A stretch of DNA of 64,000 bases from Malurus cyaneus samueli (Eukaryota > Chordata > Aves > Passeriformes > Maluridae), in contig CM019216.1 of the NCBI GenBank assembly GCA_009741485.1, positions 50,545,792-50,609,791 of the forward strand, read 5' to 3'. The notes under the pieces were generated by a model. It searched no databases, was not told the origin of the DNA, and saw only the letters and a list, made by a program, of their open reading frames with translations. Positions 1 to 13,552 of this stretch are shown here, in pieces (position 1 is the first letter of the stretch; every line of letters begins with the position of its first letter). The position numbers and the translations under genes were made by a program.

Positions 1-3000
1 CATTACATGCCTAGCAAAATTCATGCCTGACTTGCTCTTTTAAAGCAGCTAAGAAAGAAGCAAACAAAACCCTTAGTTTAATGCTTCTCTGAAGTTTTTA
101 ACAGACGTTATAGTATTTTAAAACATGATCATCCCAGAATATATTAGCAGCCAACAATTTAAGCATCCCTGTGGCTGAGCTCCATGCAGTTTCTCTCTTT
201 TGAAAATCTTTATTTGGCTAGAAGATATTTTTGCTTATTTTTTCACATGAAAGAATATGCTGACCTATACAAGGCTTTAAATATCCCTCAAAGTTCAAAA
301 CTTTTAGCTGTTTCATCCTCCAATCCCCCAATAAATTAAGAATTTTAACTAAATCTATTTCTGTAATAGGATAGTCATAAACTTAGCCAAGTCCCTTCTC
401 ACATACCTATTTCCAGAATGAGACTGCGAGCATATACATTTATGTGGTTTCCCTAGTTGGTAAAGCATCTTCTAGAAATGATGCTTTTGTTACCATTTTT
501 GAACCAAAAACTTTATTTTCTATTAATTTGCCTGCCCTGCCCTGCTTCTCCCAAACCACCCCAGGAAGGTTTACCTTCCTGGTAAAGGAGTAGAAGGATT
601 AGCCTGTGTCTATCTGACATAGCAGGGAAAGGATTACATGCAGATTAAAAGCAGTAATTTACTAGCAAATAATCATTTTGTGCGTAGCAGTTACATAAAT
701 CAGGCATGTCAGCACTGGCATCCTGAGTTTCACAGGCACCACTTGGCAGCCACAAGCTGCTTATGCAAAGCCCACTGGCAAGTGGCATGGATGAGAGAGC
801 CCTCTCTCTTCCTTCCTCACATCAGCTTTTCTTGAAATCACAATTTTCAAAACATTGTCTGAAATCAAATTAAATTAAAATAAATAAGGGTAGTGCTCCT
901 TTCCAAATTGCAGGGCTTAAGCCTTCTAAAATGGACAAATACAGATAGATAGAACATCCTGCAAGTTTTCAAGAAACACTATCATGCCAATTTGCTTTTG
1001 ACCACTGTGTCTCTGAACTTGGCTTTTTCCTGTATAAACTGTTGTAAATTACAAAAGTTGGATTGGTTACAATATACATCACAAATCTAACAACCTATAT
1101 CATGATTAAATGAAGATTTTTATTTTTTTAAATGTTGTATGTAGGTTTAGGATAGCATTGCTCTCTAAGTAGAAGGAAATATCACAGGAAAACTTCCTTA
1201 GGTAATCACTTTAAAGCATTTTTTATCAAAAGTTAATCCTGGAATTAATTTTATTCCAGGTACTCCACAGACTTCTTAAATGAGTTTTACAATTAGTATA
1301 ATTTTATTTTTTAAATTATGGTTAAGGATTTCAGATAATTCTTAATCCCTGCTTCTAGACTGAAATCATAAATAACATTAGTTCAAAATTCATAATATGC
1401 AAGTGGCTTATTCATGACTTCATCTGTAAATCAATTTATTCAGGATCATAATCTGGGTTGGACTCAAAGAGCTTGAAGGTCTCTTCCAATTCTAGTGATT
1501 CTGTGATTCTGTGATAATCCTTGTCCTGACTTTATTGCATTGGATATCCTTTGAAAAGGGGCTAATGGCATAGGAGCATTTTTTCAATATTGCAAAATTA
1601 AATGGGAAAATTTTTAATCAAGAAACCAGAATTTTGAATAATCTACTTATAAATATTGAAACCACAAACTTTCACTGACCTCTCATTGCAACAGTATGAG
1701 ATTGAAAATATTAGACTGTGTTTCTACATAACATACACATTGTGTAAATTATTCTTTTAAATAGTCAGGAGCTGTAAGTAAGAAGTGTGCACTATTTTGA
1801 AAACAAACTTCAACCAACCAAACCCTACAAACAAACAAAAAAAATGGAATGTTCAAAGTTTTGCAAGTAATTTCTTTTTCTGTCATGAAAATTCTGGTGT
1901 TAATTTAGATGTGCTAATGTTAGTTTTTTGTTGTTGTTCCTCTATGTTTGCCGGAAGATCCTTCCCTTTTCCAGTTATTTCATTCTGCAAAAACATTGCG
2001 ACAAAAGTGCTGACATTTACAGTTCAATGTTTCTCCATTCACATGACCAAGAACATCAAGTTCTTTGCGTCCCCATTTTCTGCTCTTGGCCAAAAGATAA
2101 TGTTAATTCTGGAGTTCCAAGATGTCTCATGGGATGAGTTTTCCCTTTTCCCATGCAGGAAGCCCAGTGCCTGCCCTGCCCAACCACCCCACACAGACAT
2201 GGCCACTGGCCAGGGAGGGACCCAGAACGGTTTCTGCTGCATCTTTCCAGCAGCCAACACACATCCATGTGGCCTGAAGGGCTCTAAAATGCCACATTTG
2301 TGAGTTAAAGTTAAGATCACACCACTGGCAGACCTTCTCAGGACATTTTATTACGAACTTCTGTGGCCTTCTGCAGAGCCCAGCAGATGTTATGGCTGCT
2401 TCTCCACCCCAAAGGGAAAGAAACTTCTTTCCTTTAAGTGTAACTTCAGAGTTAAACTGAATCTTGGAACTGAGATACAGCAGAGCAATAAATAATGAGC
2501 AGCAACCGAATGCCATTAACAATACAGTGTTATGGAGAATTTCACATGGAAGAAAGGAAAATACTCAGTGGCAGAAGTGAGCTCCAGCACACCAGAGGGA
2601 ACACAAAACTCAACTGAGTACTCCAAACTGTGCTCAGCCCTTTTGGCTTTTAAAATGAATGTAATTAATCTTTCCTGCAACTTCGACAAGAAATTGAAAA
2701 TAGAAATAATTGACAACAGTCTTGTTGGTATTTTAAATAAACCCAGATGACTTTATTACACTACCCATCCTGGAAACCATTACTCTCAGAGGCCAGCCCA
2801 ACTGAATTGCTGTGTTTGGTGTGTCCCATTCTCCAGCATTACGAAGTACCAAAAGGGGAATTATCTATCAGACACTGACATCTGTGCACATCTGATCACC
2901 CAAGGCTGTATTTGGAGTCCACAGAGAAACAAAAACTTACAGAATTATATTCCTCTCTTCCAAACACAGACACCAAAAATACATTATATGAACTGCTACC

Positions 3001-5047
3001 CTAGAAGTTTATATAAAAATGTTATTTAACAAGTATTTTGTGCAAAATACTACTCTCAAGCTAGTTTTTACTTTTCTGCATTTACCTGTCTCCTTTACCT
3101 CTGAATTTTATTGATGGTATTTTAGTGTACCTCTTAAATACTTTCAATACACTATTTAAAAAATTTTAATAATTACAACTGTTTAATTATTAAAGATAAA
3201 CAACTTTAAGGTATTCAAAACCTCTGGGTAATCAATATTTTACATCTTATATTTTAGTACTATTATCTGGAACAGCAAGCAGCAATTATAGCACCTTAAT
3301 AGCCAGAAGGAATTTTAAAAGAAAAGCCTATGAAAATTTTTCTTGTTTTTGAGCTGCTGAAGATCCTTTCTGACAAAAAGAAGAAAGCATAGTTGTTGCC
3401 AATGTTGTTCATTTGCTTCTTAAAGGTATATTAATTCAATTTTACTACAAGTCTTGTTACAAATAGCTATGCATATATTTTAAGATTTGTTTTAAGCTAT
3501 TGCTGTTGAAATACACAACTGTCTCAGGTCAAGAAAAAAAAGTATTTATAGCTTTTATGATCATGAAGGAAGAACAGAATGTCTAACAGTAGGGCTAATA
3601 AAAATAGTAATTCTCACACTCCTCCATACTTAAGTATGCAGGAGTACACCTTTAGTGCAGATTTTCGTGTCTCAACCCAGGCAGAGGAGAGGGGCTGGCT
3701 CAGAAAGTTTTAGACTAGCAATATTGCAACCTGCTAATTCCAGCTTCCTTGCTCATTGCACTTATTGCCAGATATGCTTTCTAGTTAGCATGAGGGAAAG
3801 ATCAAAAGATAAAGAACAACCACTCTGAAATCTCTGTCCCGTCACATAACATCTGCCAGCACCAATTCTGCCATCCGTCTGGCAAGCAATGACCATTTCC
3901 CAAAGAGTTATGGGTGGTTTCACCCTATTGTTCTGCTGCAATTAAAGCCCTGTTAAAACTTAGCTTAAGAATCTCTGTTTAAAAAAAAAAAAATTAGAAG
4001 TTAAAGACTGTAATATTGTCTTCAGACCAAGCTGAATATCATTGCAGCTCCTTGTCATAAAGGGAGCCAGATGAAGCCATAGCATTACTCAGGACCCTGC
4101 CCAAGGACCAGCACTGGGGTATTCAGAGAGGTCTCCTGATTAAAAATTGGCATAGACTGTTTCTCTCTGGTCCTTTTGCTCCCTCTCTTCTCTTTGAGAT
4201 GTGTTTGTTTTCTTTCCTTTCAACAATGCCTAGACTCAGGGGAGAACCAGAATAACTACCCCTTAAGCCTCAATGTTTTTTTTATTCCCAAAATGATTTT
4301 GCTTTATACAGTAACGGCACGTGAGATATATATTTATACATGTTTAAGGCTAACAGTCCCTGCTGAGGCTCACAAGCTTTTATAAGGTGCTATAAAAGTA
4401 TCACATGGGAGAGCAATGATGTGAAGTGAAAAGGTGACCACGGTCCTCTGAGCCCGCAGACCACAGCAGTGGAAGGAGTTGACTTAAATTTGAACATTTT
4501 TTTCACTGTAGCGACCCAGAATATCTGTTGTGTTTCCACTTATATTCCAAAGAGTGTTTTTAAGTTGTTTTTTTTTTTTTTTTAATGAGACCTAGATTCC
4601 TGACATATTTAAACCACTGGTATTACTGCATGTTGTAGTTTCATATCTAACACCAAGCGGTCATTATTTATTGCAAGAGCAGCGGTCACATGTTAGTCCT
4701 CACATATTCAATTTTCTAAAGAGCTGGCTTCTAAGTTTTTAAAAAGAGAAGTAAATCAGATTTAATTTTATCCTTGGGTAGAAATCAGCCCAGAAAGAAA
4801 ATGTGCCCAACAAACAACCAGGAACTTCATGTACAGGTCTGCATGATCTCATGGTGGCTTTGAGGTATGACTATACCTGGATTAATCTTTAATTAATGTA
4901 ATGAAATAAGAATGTGATTTGTCAAACATAGCCAAGTGAAGCTTACAGCTCTGAATACAGCCAGCATATAAGATATTGATATTGATTTCCTTTGAACTAA
5001 ATAATTTTCCTGTGATTGATTATGGGGAAAAAGCCCACAATACTTAC
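1..5047 (-). other. SAMD3: SAMD3 intron (partial), no exon seen
   Basis: AT-rich sequence downstream, in gene direction, of the last SAMD3 exon in the window. The exon expected next, which continues after the Gly-Phe codons ending at 5048, was looked for on the minus strand and not found, so it should lie beyond the left edge. Apart from a short CR1 tail near 1450-1514 and homopolymer runs (for example poly-T near 4570), I see nothing I can assign. Open frames around 1785-2520 have no splice or conservation support that I recognise. Confidence 0.6.
1450..1514 (+). repeat. CR1 LINE 3' tail fragment
   Basis: The segment carries the diagnostic avian CR1 3' end: GGTTGGACTC, then TTGAAGGTCTCTTCCAA, then the terminal octamer repeat ATTCTGTG. 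It matches the end of the longer CR1 at 39533-39590 almost base for base. Only the extreme 3' end remains, as is usual for CR1 5' truncation. Confidence 0.85.
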
Positions 5048-5132
5048 AAAGCCATTCCCATCTTCATCAAGGAACGGGTATGCCTGGAGCAGAGCATTGA
5101 CAACAATGTTGTATTGCTGACTGTTCGGATAC
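5048..5132 (-). CDS. SAMD3: SAMD3 coding exon 5 (last in window)
   Basis: An 85-bp exon on the minus strand with acceptor TTGCACAG before 5132 and donor GTAAGTA after 5048. Its first base completes the Leu codon begun in the previous exon; 28 full codons follow and it ends in phase 0. The translation contains YPNSQQYNIVVNALLQA and then PFLDEDGNGF. I recognise this as the conserved SAMD3 block after the SAM domain, close to the mammalian protein. The function of this region is not established. The next exon would begin on a codon boundary and is outside the window. Confidence 0.93.
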
Positions 5133-5432
5133 CTGTGCAAATAAAATGGAGATGTAAAAGAAATAATTGTATTTTTAGACAGTATTAAACACGGGAGTCT
5201 GCACTGATCTACTTTGAACTATTTCTCAGGCAATCAATTGCCTTCCAAATAAAGAAAGGCCATGGCTTAAAGGCTTGCATAAAATCTTCCTGTTGGTTTC
5301 AGCGGGTTTCAGGCCCTAACCCTCCTTTATTTAAGCAAATAAATTAAAGAGAATGGCTTTTCATCCATTTGAAATTTACCTCTACAGACCACAGGTAATG
5401 CCCCCCAAATAAATATAATGATGTTTACTTAC

Positions 5433-5618
5433 AGTGATCCTTCTAGGTATTTTGTCATGTCTGCTTGTAAAAATTCAATAATCCTTATTCTCATACTGTG
5501 ATCAGGGCATTTTTTTTCTTCTAATATGCACTTGACATCATAAGGGAAATCCGGCAAAGTGTAAGAACTTGTCCACTGCAATGTCTTGTATCTTGCAAAA
5601 AATGATTTAAGATTTTTT
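5433..5618 (-). CDS. SAMD3: SAMD3 coding exon 4
   Basis: A 186-bp exon with acceptor CTTTTACAG before 5618 and donor GTAAGT after 5433. It enters after two bases and leaves with two bases (CT, completed to a Leu codon by the next exon). The peptide includes LQWTSSYTLPDFPYDVKC, then CPDHSMRIRIIEFLQADMTK and YLEGS. These are highly conserved SAMD3 residues and the strongest single identification in the window. No stop or frameshift is present. The intron to the next exon is only about 300 bp, the shortest here, and I see nothing else in it. Confidence 0.96.
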
Positions 5619-6037
5619 CTGTAAAAGAAAAGATCATATCATCACCATCACATCTCTCTTTTATGGAAATGCAGACAGGAGGGAAAGAGAAATACATGGA
5701 AAAACTCAACACAAGAGCAAGTTATTGCTATAGAAATTCAAGGCTTGCTGTCTTTGTTTCTGCATAAAGAATACCCACAAAAGCAACAATCAATACATAG
5801 AGAGTTAAAAACTACATGTCAAATGTGAATTGTTATAACCAGCAGACAGCAGGAGGTGGTTTCCAGCTGAAAGCAGAAAGCAGAGCAGAAGTCACTGAGG
5901 GCTTGCTACTGTTGCAAAATATCTTTATCTGTGTTCATTTATAATGTGTTTCCTGCTCTAGTGAGACAAACAGCTTAATTGAACAAAATGCTATAGGACA
6001 CAGCTAAGACTGTCCTTCCACAGGAGAAGGCAGGTGA

Positions 6038-6082
6038 GGGATGAAGGCAGGGAAGGGATGAAGGCAGGGAAGGGATGAAGGC
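6038..6082. repeat. 17-bp minisatellite, about 2.6 copies
   Basis: The unit GGGATGAAGGCAGGGAA is repeated head to tail, twice in full and once in part, with no mismatch between copies. It lies inside a SAMD3 intron. Perfect identity between copies suggests recent slippage and possible length polymorphism. Confidence 0.9.
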
Positions 6083-9000
6083 AATTATCATCAGGACATG
6101 CCTGGAAGCACAGCAGACACAGCCCAGCAGCTCCTGCCACAAGAACACCATGATCACTATTTACAGATGTCACACCCCAGCTGGGCTGAGGCTGAGGCAG
6201 GTTATCACTGCTGGCTGCCCAAACCCTAATTCTGAAAGAGCACAGGGAAAAGTGGGTCCCAATAACCAGTTACAATCTCCATACCTTCTTGAGGGGTTGG
6301 CCTATAGCTCTCAACCTTTCTGAGCTGGTTATGCTGCCCCACCACCTTGGCATCTTTCAGCATCACTTGTCAGCTGTCAAAACCTCTACATCCATGATAT
6401 AACTGCACCAATCACAGCACTACCACAAGTGGCAATGCAGTGCTGAGAAAAAAAAAATATAATTTGGGTACTGTCATCTGCTCCTAACAGTAATAGAAGT
6501 GCTCAGTGCAGTAGCATTGCCCCATGCAAAACAGGCACAAAACAGGGCTGCTGTCTTTTCAAGCTCACCAGATTTCATGGGACACAGATGGTTAACAGCA
6601 GATAAAAAGTGCAGTGAATTTCTGTTAGCACTTTGAAGTCTCAAAACATGGAAAAGTGGCACAGGAAGTAGCAACATAACCACATAGATGCATTCATGTC
6701 CTTTTTTGGTGATAAATTGATACTCAAATAGGAAAATAAAAGCCAACTTAGGTTCTGAAATCACTTGGAAATCCCTCCTATGCAAACGAAGTGCAGACGT
6801 TCAATGTAACATCAGCGAGCAGCTCTGCAGCCTTTAAGTTTGCATGCTATACTTTCACCAACTTTACTGATGAAAGTGAAGTAGCACACAGGCTGCAAGT
6901 TATTACATACTGTTTTCAACATGCTACCACTTAAACTACCTCAAATATGGACAGAAGTTTGAAACTTACAGTACTTTCTGTCTGAGCAGAACTGAAATTT
7001 CTTTTGTTGGTAATACCAGTGAAGCTGAAAAGTCATTGTAAAATGTGGCAAGGTTTAGCAGGTTCTAGTCAGGCAAACTGGACTATACTCATTTACCTGA
7101 GAAAATAAAATTTTCCTGCAGTTAGGATGGTTAGTAACCAGGGAGTCATGGTAATTCTGCCATTCACCAGTCCCTTCATGCTTGCCACTGCCATAAAAAT
7201 ATTCCAAATTTCATTTATCTTCAGCCTTATGCAATAAAAAATAATTCCTTGCTCTCCAAAAGAGATGCAAAAATTCTTCTGGTCTCCACAGTGCATGAGA
7301 TTAAATATTTTACTGCTTTAGCTGGACTCACCACTGTTGGGAAGTCATGTTAAACATGTGTTGTAATATTTCACCATTTTCACAAGCTTGTTAGAAAAGA
7401 GATACAACTCCACATAAACTTTATCCTCACAAATGCTCACATGCAAACTTGTTTAACTAAAAGAACAGCTCAGTTCAGCTGTAATGCTCTTCTCCAAGGA
7501 AAGTCTTGGCTCTATATTTAAATCCCAGTGCTTGTTCAGTTTGAGATTTAGGTACAAATATATGTAGCCTGTTTCTAGCCATACCTCTTCCAGCTAACCT
7601 GAGGCAGAATGTAAATCAAAATCTTAAAGCTGAAAAAAAAACCCCAAACAAACCCAAAAAATCTCAAAGTTATTACATCTTTTCTTGTCTCTCACTTCTT
7701 GACACTTTTGATTCTACAGCTAAATCAATCTAATGGCTAGCTCTGGCAAAATTTTAGTCTCCCTCTTTCTCTTCTTTCACATGTCTGACTTACTTACACC
7801 CCTTTCTAACCAGTTCTAGGAAGCCTCTAACCCTGCAGCAAGTTACAAGGAGCTACAGTGACAAAATTCTTAACTATTGTTTTTGTTTAGTTTTCTCACA
7901 GTTAGGTCCCAAAATAGCATCTCATGAGGTGAAACAAATACCAGTTCAGATGCTGACCAGCAAGCTGGTCTCTCTATACTCAGCTGCAATATGGAACTGC
8001 ACTCTAAGAAGCATCTTCTCAGCAAGTCCACACTATTCACAGGCCTTTTACCCCTCAGATTTGGTAGATTACCACTTCAGTGTGCTCAGCCACATCCTGT
8101 CTCACACAGTTATTTCTTTCTTTGGCTCCATTGAACCTTAGACTACTCATGCACAATGTGTTTACGGAGACATGAAGCTATAAAACAGCATTCTTTTGGG
8201 AGGAACCATTTGTCCATTTGTCTCCTTCAGATGGGAAAAAAAAACCCACAACACACCAACCAAACAACCAAGAACACAAACACAAAAAAAAAAACCAAAA
8301 AACCCATAAAGAACCCCCAAAGCCCCATCTATTTGAACTATATAACCTCTTACATCTCTAATCCAGGGAATACCGTGTTAATTTGCCAAAAACACTTGCA
8401 GTGCCACCCAAACCATTCAGTGAAGGCTTTAGACTACACTGGAGAGAAGAGTGGTGAGTAAACACTGCATCTCCTCTCCAAGTTCGATGTCCAGTGCAAC
8501 ATCCCACAGACCTCCCTGAATTAGCTGCAACAAGTCAGTAAAAATAATCTTGGTATCCATATAGACAACTCAATCAAGATAGCTGTGCAAAGTGCCATAG
8601 AGACCTAGAAACAAGATCAAATACTAGATCTTAACAAGACTTTGTTATTTTTAAGCTTCTTGAGCATACCAGCAAGAAGGATCAGTTTCCTGCTTCTTTT
8701 TAGTTCATTTAGGGACAAATGGGATTTAAAGGCCAGCTGAGCATGCACATAAACAGGTTGTGTGCCACAAGCCTTTCTTATTGTCTGTTAAAGTCCATGA
8801 GTCAGGCATCCATTGCTGCATCTCCTATCAGGTCAGATCCCTGTTAGTCAGAGGATGTGGCAGTCAAGAAGAAAACTGCTGGCATCAATGGGTTGCTCCC
8901 ATTTTGGCATATCCACATAAAACTCAGCACGTGGTAAAGTCTGAATAGATTCCCATATTCACAGATGAAGGCCTAACCTTTCACATGTCTACATCACATA

Positions 9001-12000
9001 CCAGCAAGAGACTCAGGTCTGAAGATTTGTAGCCTGGAAAAAAGTCCATGTCAACAAATCCAAGGAAGAAACAGAGGACAAACAGAGAACTTGCAGATGT
9101 GAAAGAAAGGAAAGGTCTGCAGCTGTAAAAAAAAATGTTCCATTTCCCTAACACATGTATAATATGATTTCAACTTCATGACAACATTTAAGATTGTAAA
9201 GGCTGTTTCCATGAAAAGGAAGAAATTATGACAAAAGATGAAATATCAAAAGAGACCTTTCTCCCTCTCAATAGTCAAATAAAAAAGGGCTCTATTTTTC
9301 TATTCACAGTTCTGAGATCTGTGCCTGAAAAACCCTCATGCCATTAAGTGCTTCCTTGTAATTTCCAACTTTTGAGCACAAATGCAAGGTTTCCCAGTTA
9401 TTCCCTAAAGCCTGGGATTTGCAGCCTACCTAGTGCTTGATGATGGCTTATATTTTCTAGTTCCCCCTAAACATAAGGGCAGGTATACTTTAGACTGAAA
9501 AAGAAGTTACGCTCAGCAGTGTTAACTTCAGCAAGGCTGGGATGTGGGAGCCGCAGATGTGCCATAGCTGTCCACTTCCCAGAGCAGCTCCCACTTCAGC
9601 TTCACCTGCATCATCCTTCTACAGAAATCAATCATATTCAGTATGAGCACAAAGTTACAGAGAAAATTAATCCTCTTCCAAAGTTTTCCAGGTGCAGACA
9701 CAAGCTTTTTCTAGAAGAAGTCCAAAATTTTTGATAACTTCCAGAATGAGGAGCTGCATCACATAAGGGAAGGCTTTGAACTTCCACCTCATGCAAGGGT
9801 AGCAGAAGCAGGTTATAGAGAAGGGAAGAAAAAATGCTCCTTGGGGAATCTGACTGGCAAAATTGCCAAGTAAATTAGGCCATTTAAAAGAAAAAGTTCA
9901 TTCATATTGACCCTTGTAAGATATGTCATACTGTATCCAAACAATTTTACGGGTTTGTGGTTTTTCTGTTGTGTTGATGCTATGATTTTGCTACACCTTA
10001 ATAAGGCAATGCAGTTAGAGTCTTCTGCAACTCATTTGCAAGACCTGGCTCATTTCTGGTGTGGAAGAAAGAAGATAGAACAATTTATTTATTTTTTCTT
10101 GCAAACTTCGGCTGAAGACTCACAGCACCATGTCAAGATGGTGACCTGAAATGACCTGAAATGCTCCAAAACCATGAGTCCAGTTGATTTCCAATACATT
10201 GAGGCAACAAGAACAGATAATATCCATTATTATGAGTCTTCTAAGTCTTTTAACTTTTAAGTTAGTGTTCTTAAGTATCCTTAAGATACTGCAATGCAAT
10301 GACAGAGACATGAAATACTGACTTAAAACAAAAAAAAATGTGGCAGAAATTCTGGCATCCACATAAATTAAAGACCTAAATTTAAAGCATCTCCCCCAAG
10401 CCCTGAACAAATCAAACCAAAACTCACAGATAAGACAGTTTTGGGGAAGATTGAATGACAATCAAAGTGAAAATATCAGAAAACATAAAAATGAAATTAT
10501 TTTTCTGTTGTGTTATACCAAGGTATAATCAAACAAAGCATCTGACATCTGTACTTGTGAACAAAATAGACAGGCAGTACTTCTGTCCTACTATTGACCA
10601 CTGTCAAAGATTTAACATGGTTTTGTTAAGTCTGCTTTTCATGTTCTTATAAGCTAACTGCAAAAAAATATCATCTCATACACCAGAAATTATTCTGATG
10701 ATATAAAGAATAAGGCTTTTGCTTAGAAACAGAAAAACTGTTAAATTGTATATAAGAAAGCACAGTCCTGCTGAGTTTTCACTGTAGGACTTGAGCTACA
10801 TTTGTGTGTATATGTATGTATATAAAAGTAGTATTTGCTCTTGTGTAAATGGAGCAAAATCATTTGAAGTAATTGACTAAGTGACAATTTTTCAGGCTAG
10901 CTGCTCTTTCTCTCTTTTCCTTTTAAAATTTTCTCTTTTTTCTTTTTTTTTTTTTAGCACAATTACAATTGTGTTTCTGATGCAATACATCAAACAGACC
11001 AACAATACTGATGTGTAGGTAATAGGGGAAGCAAAGGAAGGAGCTCTCTAAAGACCATTAGCCGAATGACACACCATGGCCAAAAAACACTTCAAATGCA
11101 GCTACCCAGCAGTCAGGGCAGTTGCTGTAGCCTGAACAAAATAGATGTGGGACTGCCCCAGTTAAAGACAATTCCTCCACTGAGGAAATGAATGACCCAT
11201 GCAGGCCATCATGGACATCTTGGAGATGGATGCCAAATTTGTAGTGGTAAAGGTAAAGGTATATCTTCCAATTTGCTGTCCTTGCTGTCAGTTCAAATTG
11301 ATGCAGGTACCAGCACCAATATTCTGTCAGTGCTGTCAGTAGCTTTGTCTCTATATGAACATTTAGCAGGCCCAGGTTTAGTTGAGCACTGGCCACATCT
11401 CCCAAACTCACTGCAGATAGGGAAGTTCAAACCTGTTGAGACTGGCTGGAAGTTCTGTTATCCTGCTTGTGCTCTGAGCAAATTACTCCAAGGCATTCAG
11501 ACAGTAAATCTGCTACACTCAAGAGCTACAGAACATATTTTTATAGAAAAAAATAAATGTACAAATAAACATGTACCAGGACAACACCCTTGAGAGAAAA
11601 TGGCTGGACCATCATAGTAGAAAGAGTGGAAAAGGGACGTCATTTTGCTAAGCAAATATGTTGAGGAAAGGCAGACAGAACGTATAAACCAACCAATAAA
11701 AGGTTGCTTTTCCACAGCAATATCAGGTATGTACAAATAGTAAAAGCCTCTGTCTTAGCAACAAGATAAACATCAGGCTGTCAGGAGCCATAAAACTGGT
11801 AGTACTCCAATACAGAAAAGCAGGAATATAGAAAATATATTTATTGAATTGTCCTCTGTAGCTATCTTATCATCTTCACAAACAGGCACTGCTTCAAGAT
11901 TAATCTTCTTGGGAGATTAACAAAAAGATTAGCTGTTTTTACTTCTGTCATTGCTAGCAAAACATTATTCCATTGAAGTAGCTTGCAAACCTTAGTTTTA

Positions 12001-12333
12001 TGTGTGCCAAATTTCAATACAAGAAAAATAAAATTATACAATTGCTCCATTGACTCACTCTTTATTTTTGTGTTTAAGCAACGTTATTCGGTATTTTGGT
12101 AATATTTAATAATATAATGTATTTAACACAGTTGTTAGGACTACCTGCACAGGAAACAGAGAGAAAATTGGAACCAATTTGCCAGCATTAATAATCCATT
12201 AACAATCCCCCTTAATTCACTTCCAGCAAGATCATACAGTTACTGAAGCTGTGACTCCATCCATGGATCTTCTAGGAAAACAGAACCAAAGCCAAAAACA
12301 AACCACAAAAACCCAACACCACACATAAATTAA

Positions 12334-12352
12334 AACAAACAAACAAACAAAC
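12334..12352. repeat. (AAAC)n microsatellite
   Basis: About five consecutive AAAC units inside a SAMD3 intron, flanked by A- and CA-rich sequence. It is a simple repeat only. Confidence 0.85.
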
Positions 12353-13407
12353 ACAAAAACAAACTGAAAAACCAGCCCACAAAGTTTTGCTTTTTCAGAG
12401 CAGATAAAATTAACAAGCAGACAGAGGCTATAAGTATAATCCCAGCCAAATATCTGTAATTTAAACTGTACATTGTGCAATGGTTACTCTGATTCATACA
12501 ACCTGTTTAAAATTTTTTATACAGCACAAGGCAAATTAGTCATTATTCATTAAAAATAAGCATCCTTTAGAACCACATGTTAAACATTGCAGGATCATAT
12601 TAGTGGTCTATTCCAAGAGTTCAAGTGATTTGGGTTTGTTTGATATCAATGCTGACAGGATCTTTGGAGGTTTTGGTAAGTTCTTTTAAAGAACAGAAGT
12701 ACCAGGACTTTATTTTAAAAGCATTGAATCATATCTGTGAGGGAAAGTGGCAGAGGGAGAAGTCGTGGAAATAAAGGGGAATAATGATAAGCACACAAAG
12801 CTTTGCAAACAAGAAAATAATTGCCTTGAAAGAGGAAAAGGACTCTCTTCAAACACTGAATGCCCATCTCAAACAAGAAAATCCTGGGTAGGAGGGGAAA
12901 AAAAGCCCCAACAAACCCCATCACCTTGTCTTGCCTTCAGTTTCTAGGCAGGCTTATTTTGATAACTGAGGAAAATGAGTGTGCAAATGCAATCAGCATG
13001 CCTACCGTCACAAATGCTATATTTAAGATGCCTCAAGTGCACAATTTTTTGAATAGCCACATTCCACTCTGTAATGACTAGTTTGCCAGATTGCTGTTCA
13101 AAACACATCTGTAAAAGATGATTTTAAAAAATCAGATAAATAAAGACAAACCCGAATCTTGCCCTCTGTGTGAGGTAACACAAAACAGTGAGCAAGGACT
13201 GAGGACAAAAACACATCATCAGGCTATTCCATTCAGCCAGATTCTAACAAATTTCTGTTCTTGCTGTCTTCTAAACACACCTGGTTATACCTGAACCTGA
13301 CCTCCAGTAATTAGGATCACTTTTTGTAAAGTAAAAATGAAGCAAGAAGAAGTGTTTATGTAATTTTCAAAAGGTAAGAAAATTTAATGAATATATTAGA
13401 AACTCAC

Positions 13408-13518
13408 TTTTGCTTTAGCACTCTATGATCAATTAGTTCTTTTTCATTTTCTGTTGAACACAGGTACTTCTTCTGCTCCACAAGACCAGGAGAATTCAAC
13501 ATCTGTCTTTCAGTAGCC
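13408..13518 (-). CDS. SAMD3: SAMD3 coding exon 3
   Basis: A 111-bp exon with acceptor CTTTCAG before 13518 and donor GTGAGT after 13408. The first base completes a Gly codon from exon 2 (AGT GG / G). The exon leaves two bases (AA) for exon 4. The peptide ends with ELIDHRVLKQK, matching the conserved LID-RVLKQ stretch of SAMD3. The part before it is poorly conserved and looks like a flexible linker after the SAM domain. The acceptor is preceded by an unusually long T run on the coding strand (13533-13552). Confidence 0.92.
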
Positions 13519-13532
13519 CTGAAAGAAAAAAG

Positions 13533-13552
13533 AAAAAAAAAAAAAAAAAAAA
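13533..13552 (-). repeat. A20 run; extended poly-T before SAMD3 exon 3 acceptor
   Basis: Twenty consecutive A on the plus strand, so a T20 run on the SAMD3 coding strand, ending about 14 nt before the exon 3 acceptor. It extends the polypyrimidine tract (CTTTTTTCTTTCAG). As a homopolymer it is likely to vary in length and to be prone to sequencing error. Confidence 0.8.

Larger units (their letters stand above)
5619..13407 (-). other. SAMD3: SAMD3 intron 3-4
   Basis: A 7.8-kb intron between the third and fourth coding exons. It has unremarkable AT-rich sequence, one short G-rich minisatellite (6038-6082), an AAAC microsatellite (12334-12352) and several A or T runs. I recognise no gene, RNA or intact transposon. 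The modest open frames at 10120-10461 and 11058-11593 lack recognisable motifs or splice context. Confidence 0.6.

Noticed and set aside
2039..2522. Minus-strand frames near 2.1-2.5 kb as further SAMD3 exons
   Set aside because: The translations share nothing with the SAMD3 C-terminal half, and no phase-0 acceptor of good quality introduces them.
4599..4613. Minus-strand codons for FKYVR, which occur in the next block of SAMD3
   Set aside because: Only five residues match. The flanks do not match, a stop lies just upstream and a poly-A stretch follows. Chance similarity, not the missing exon.
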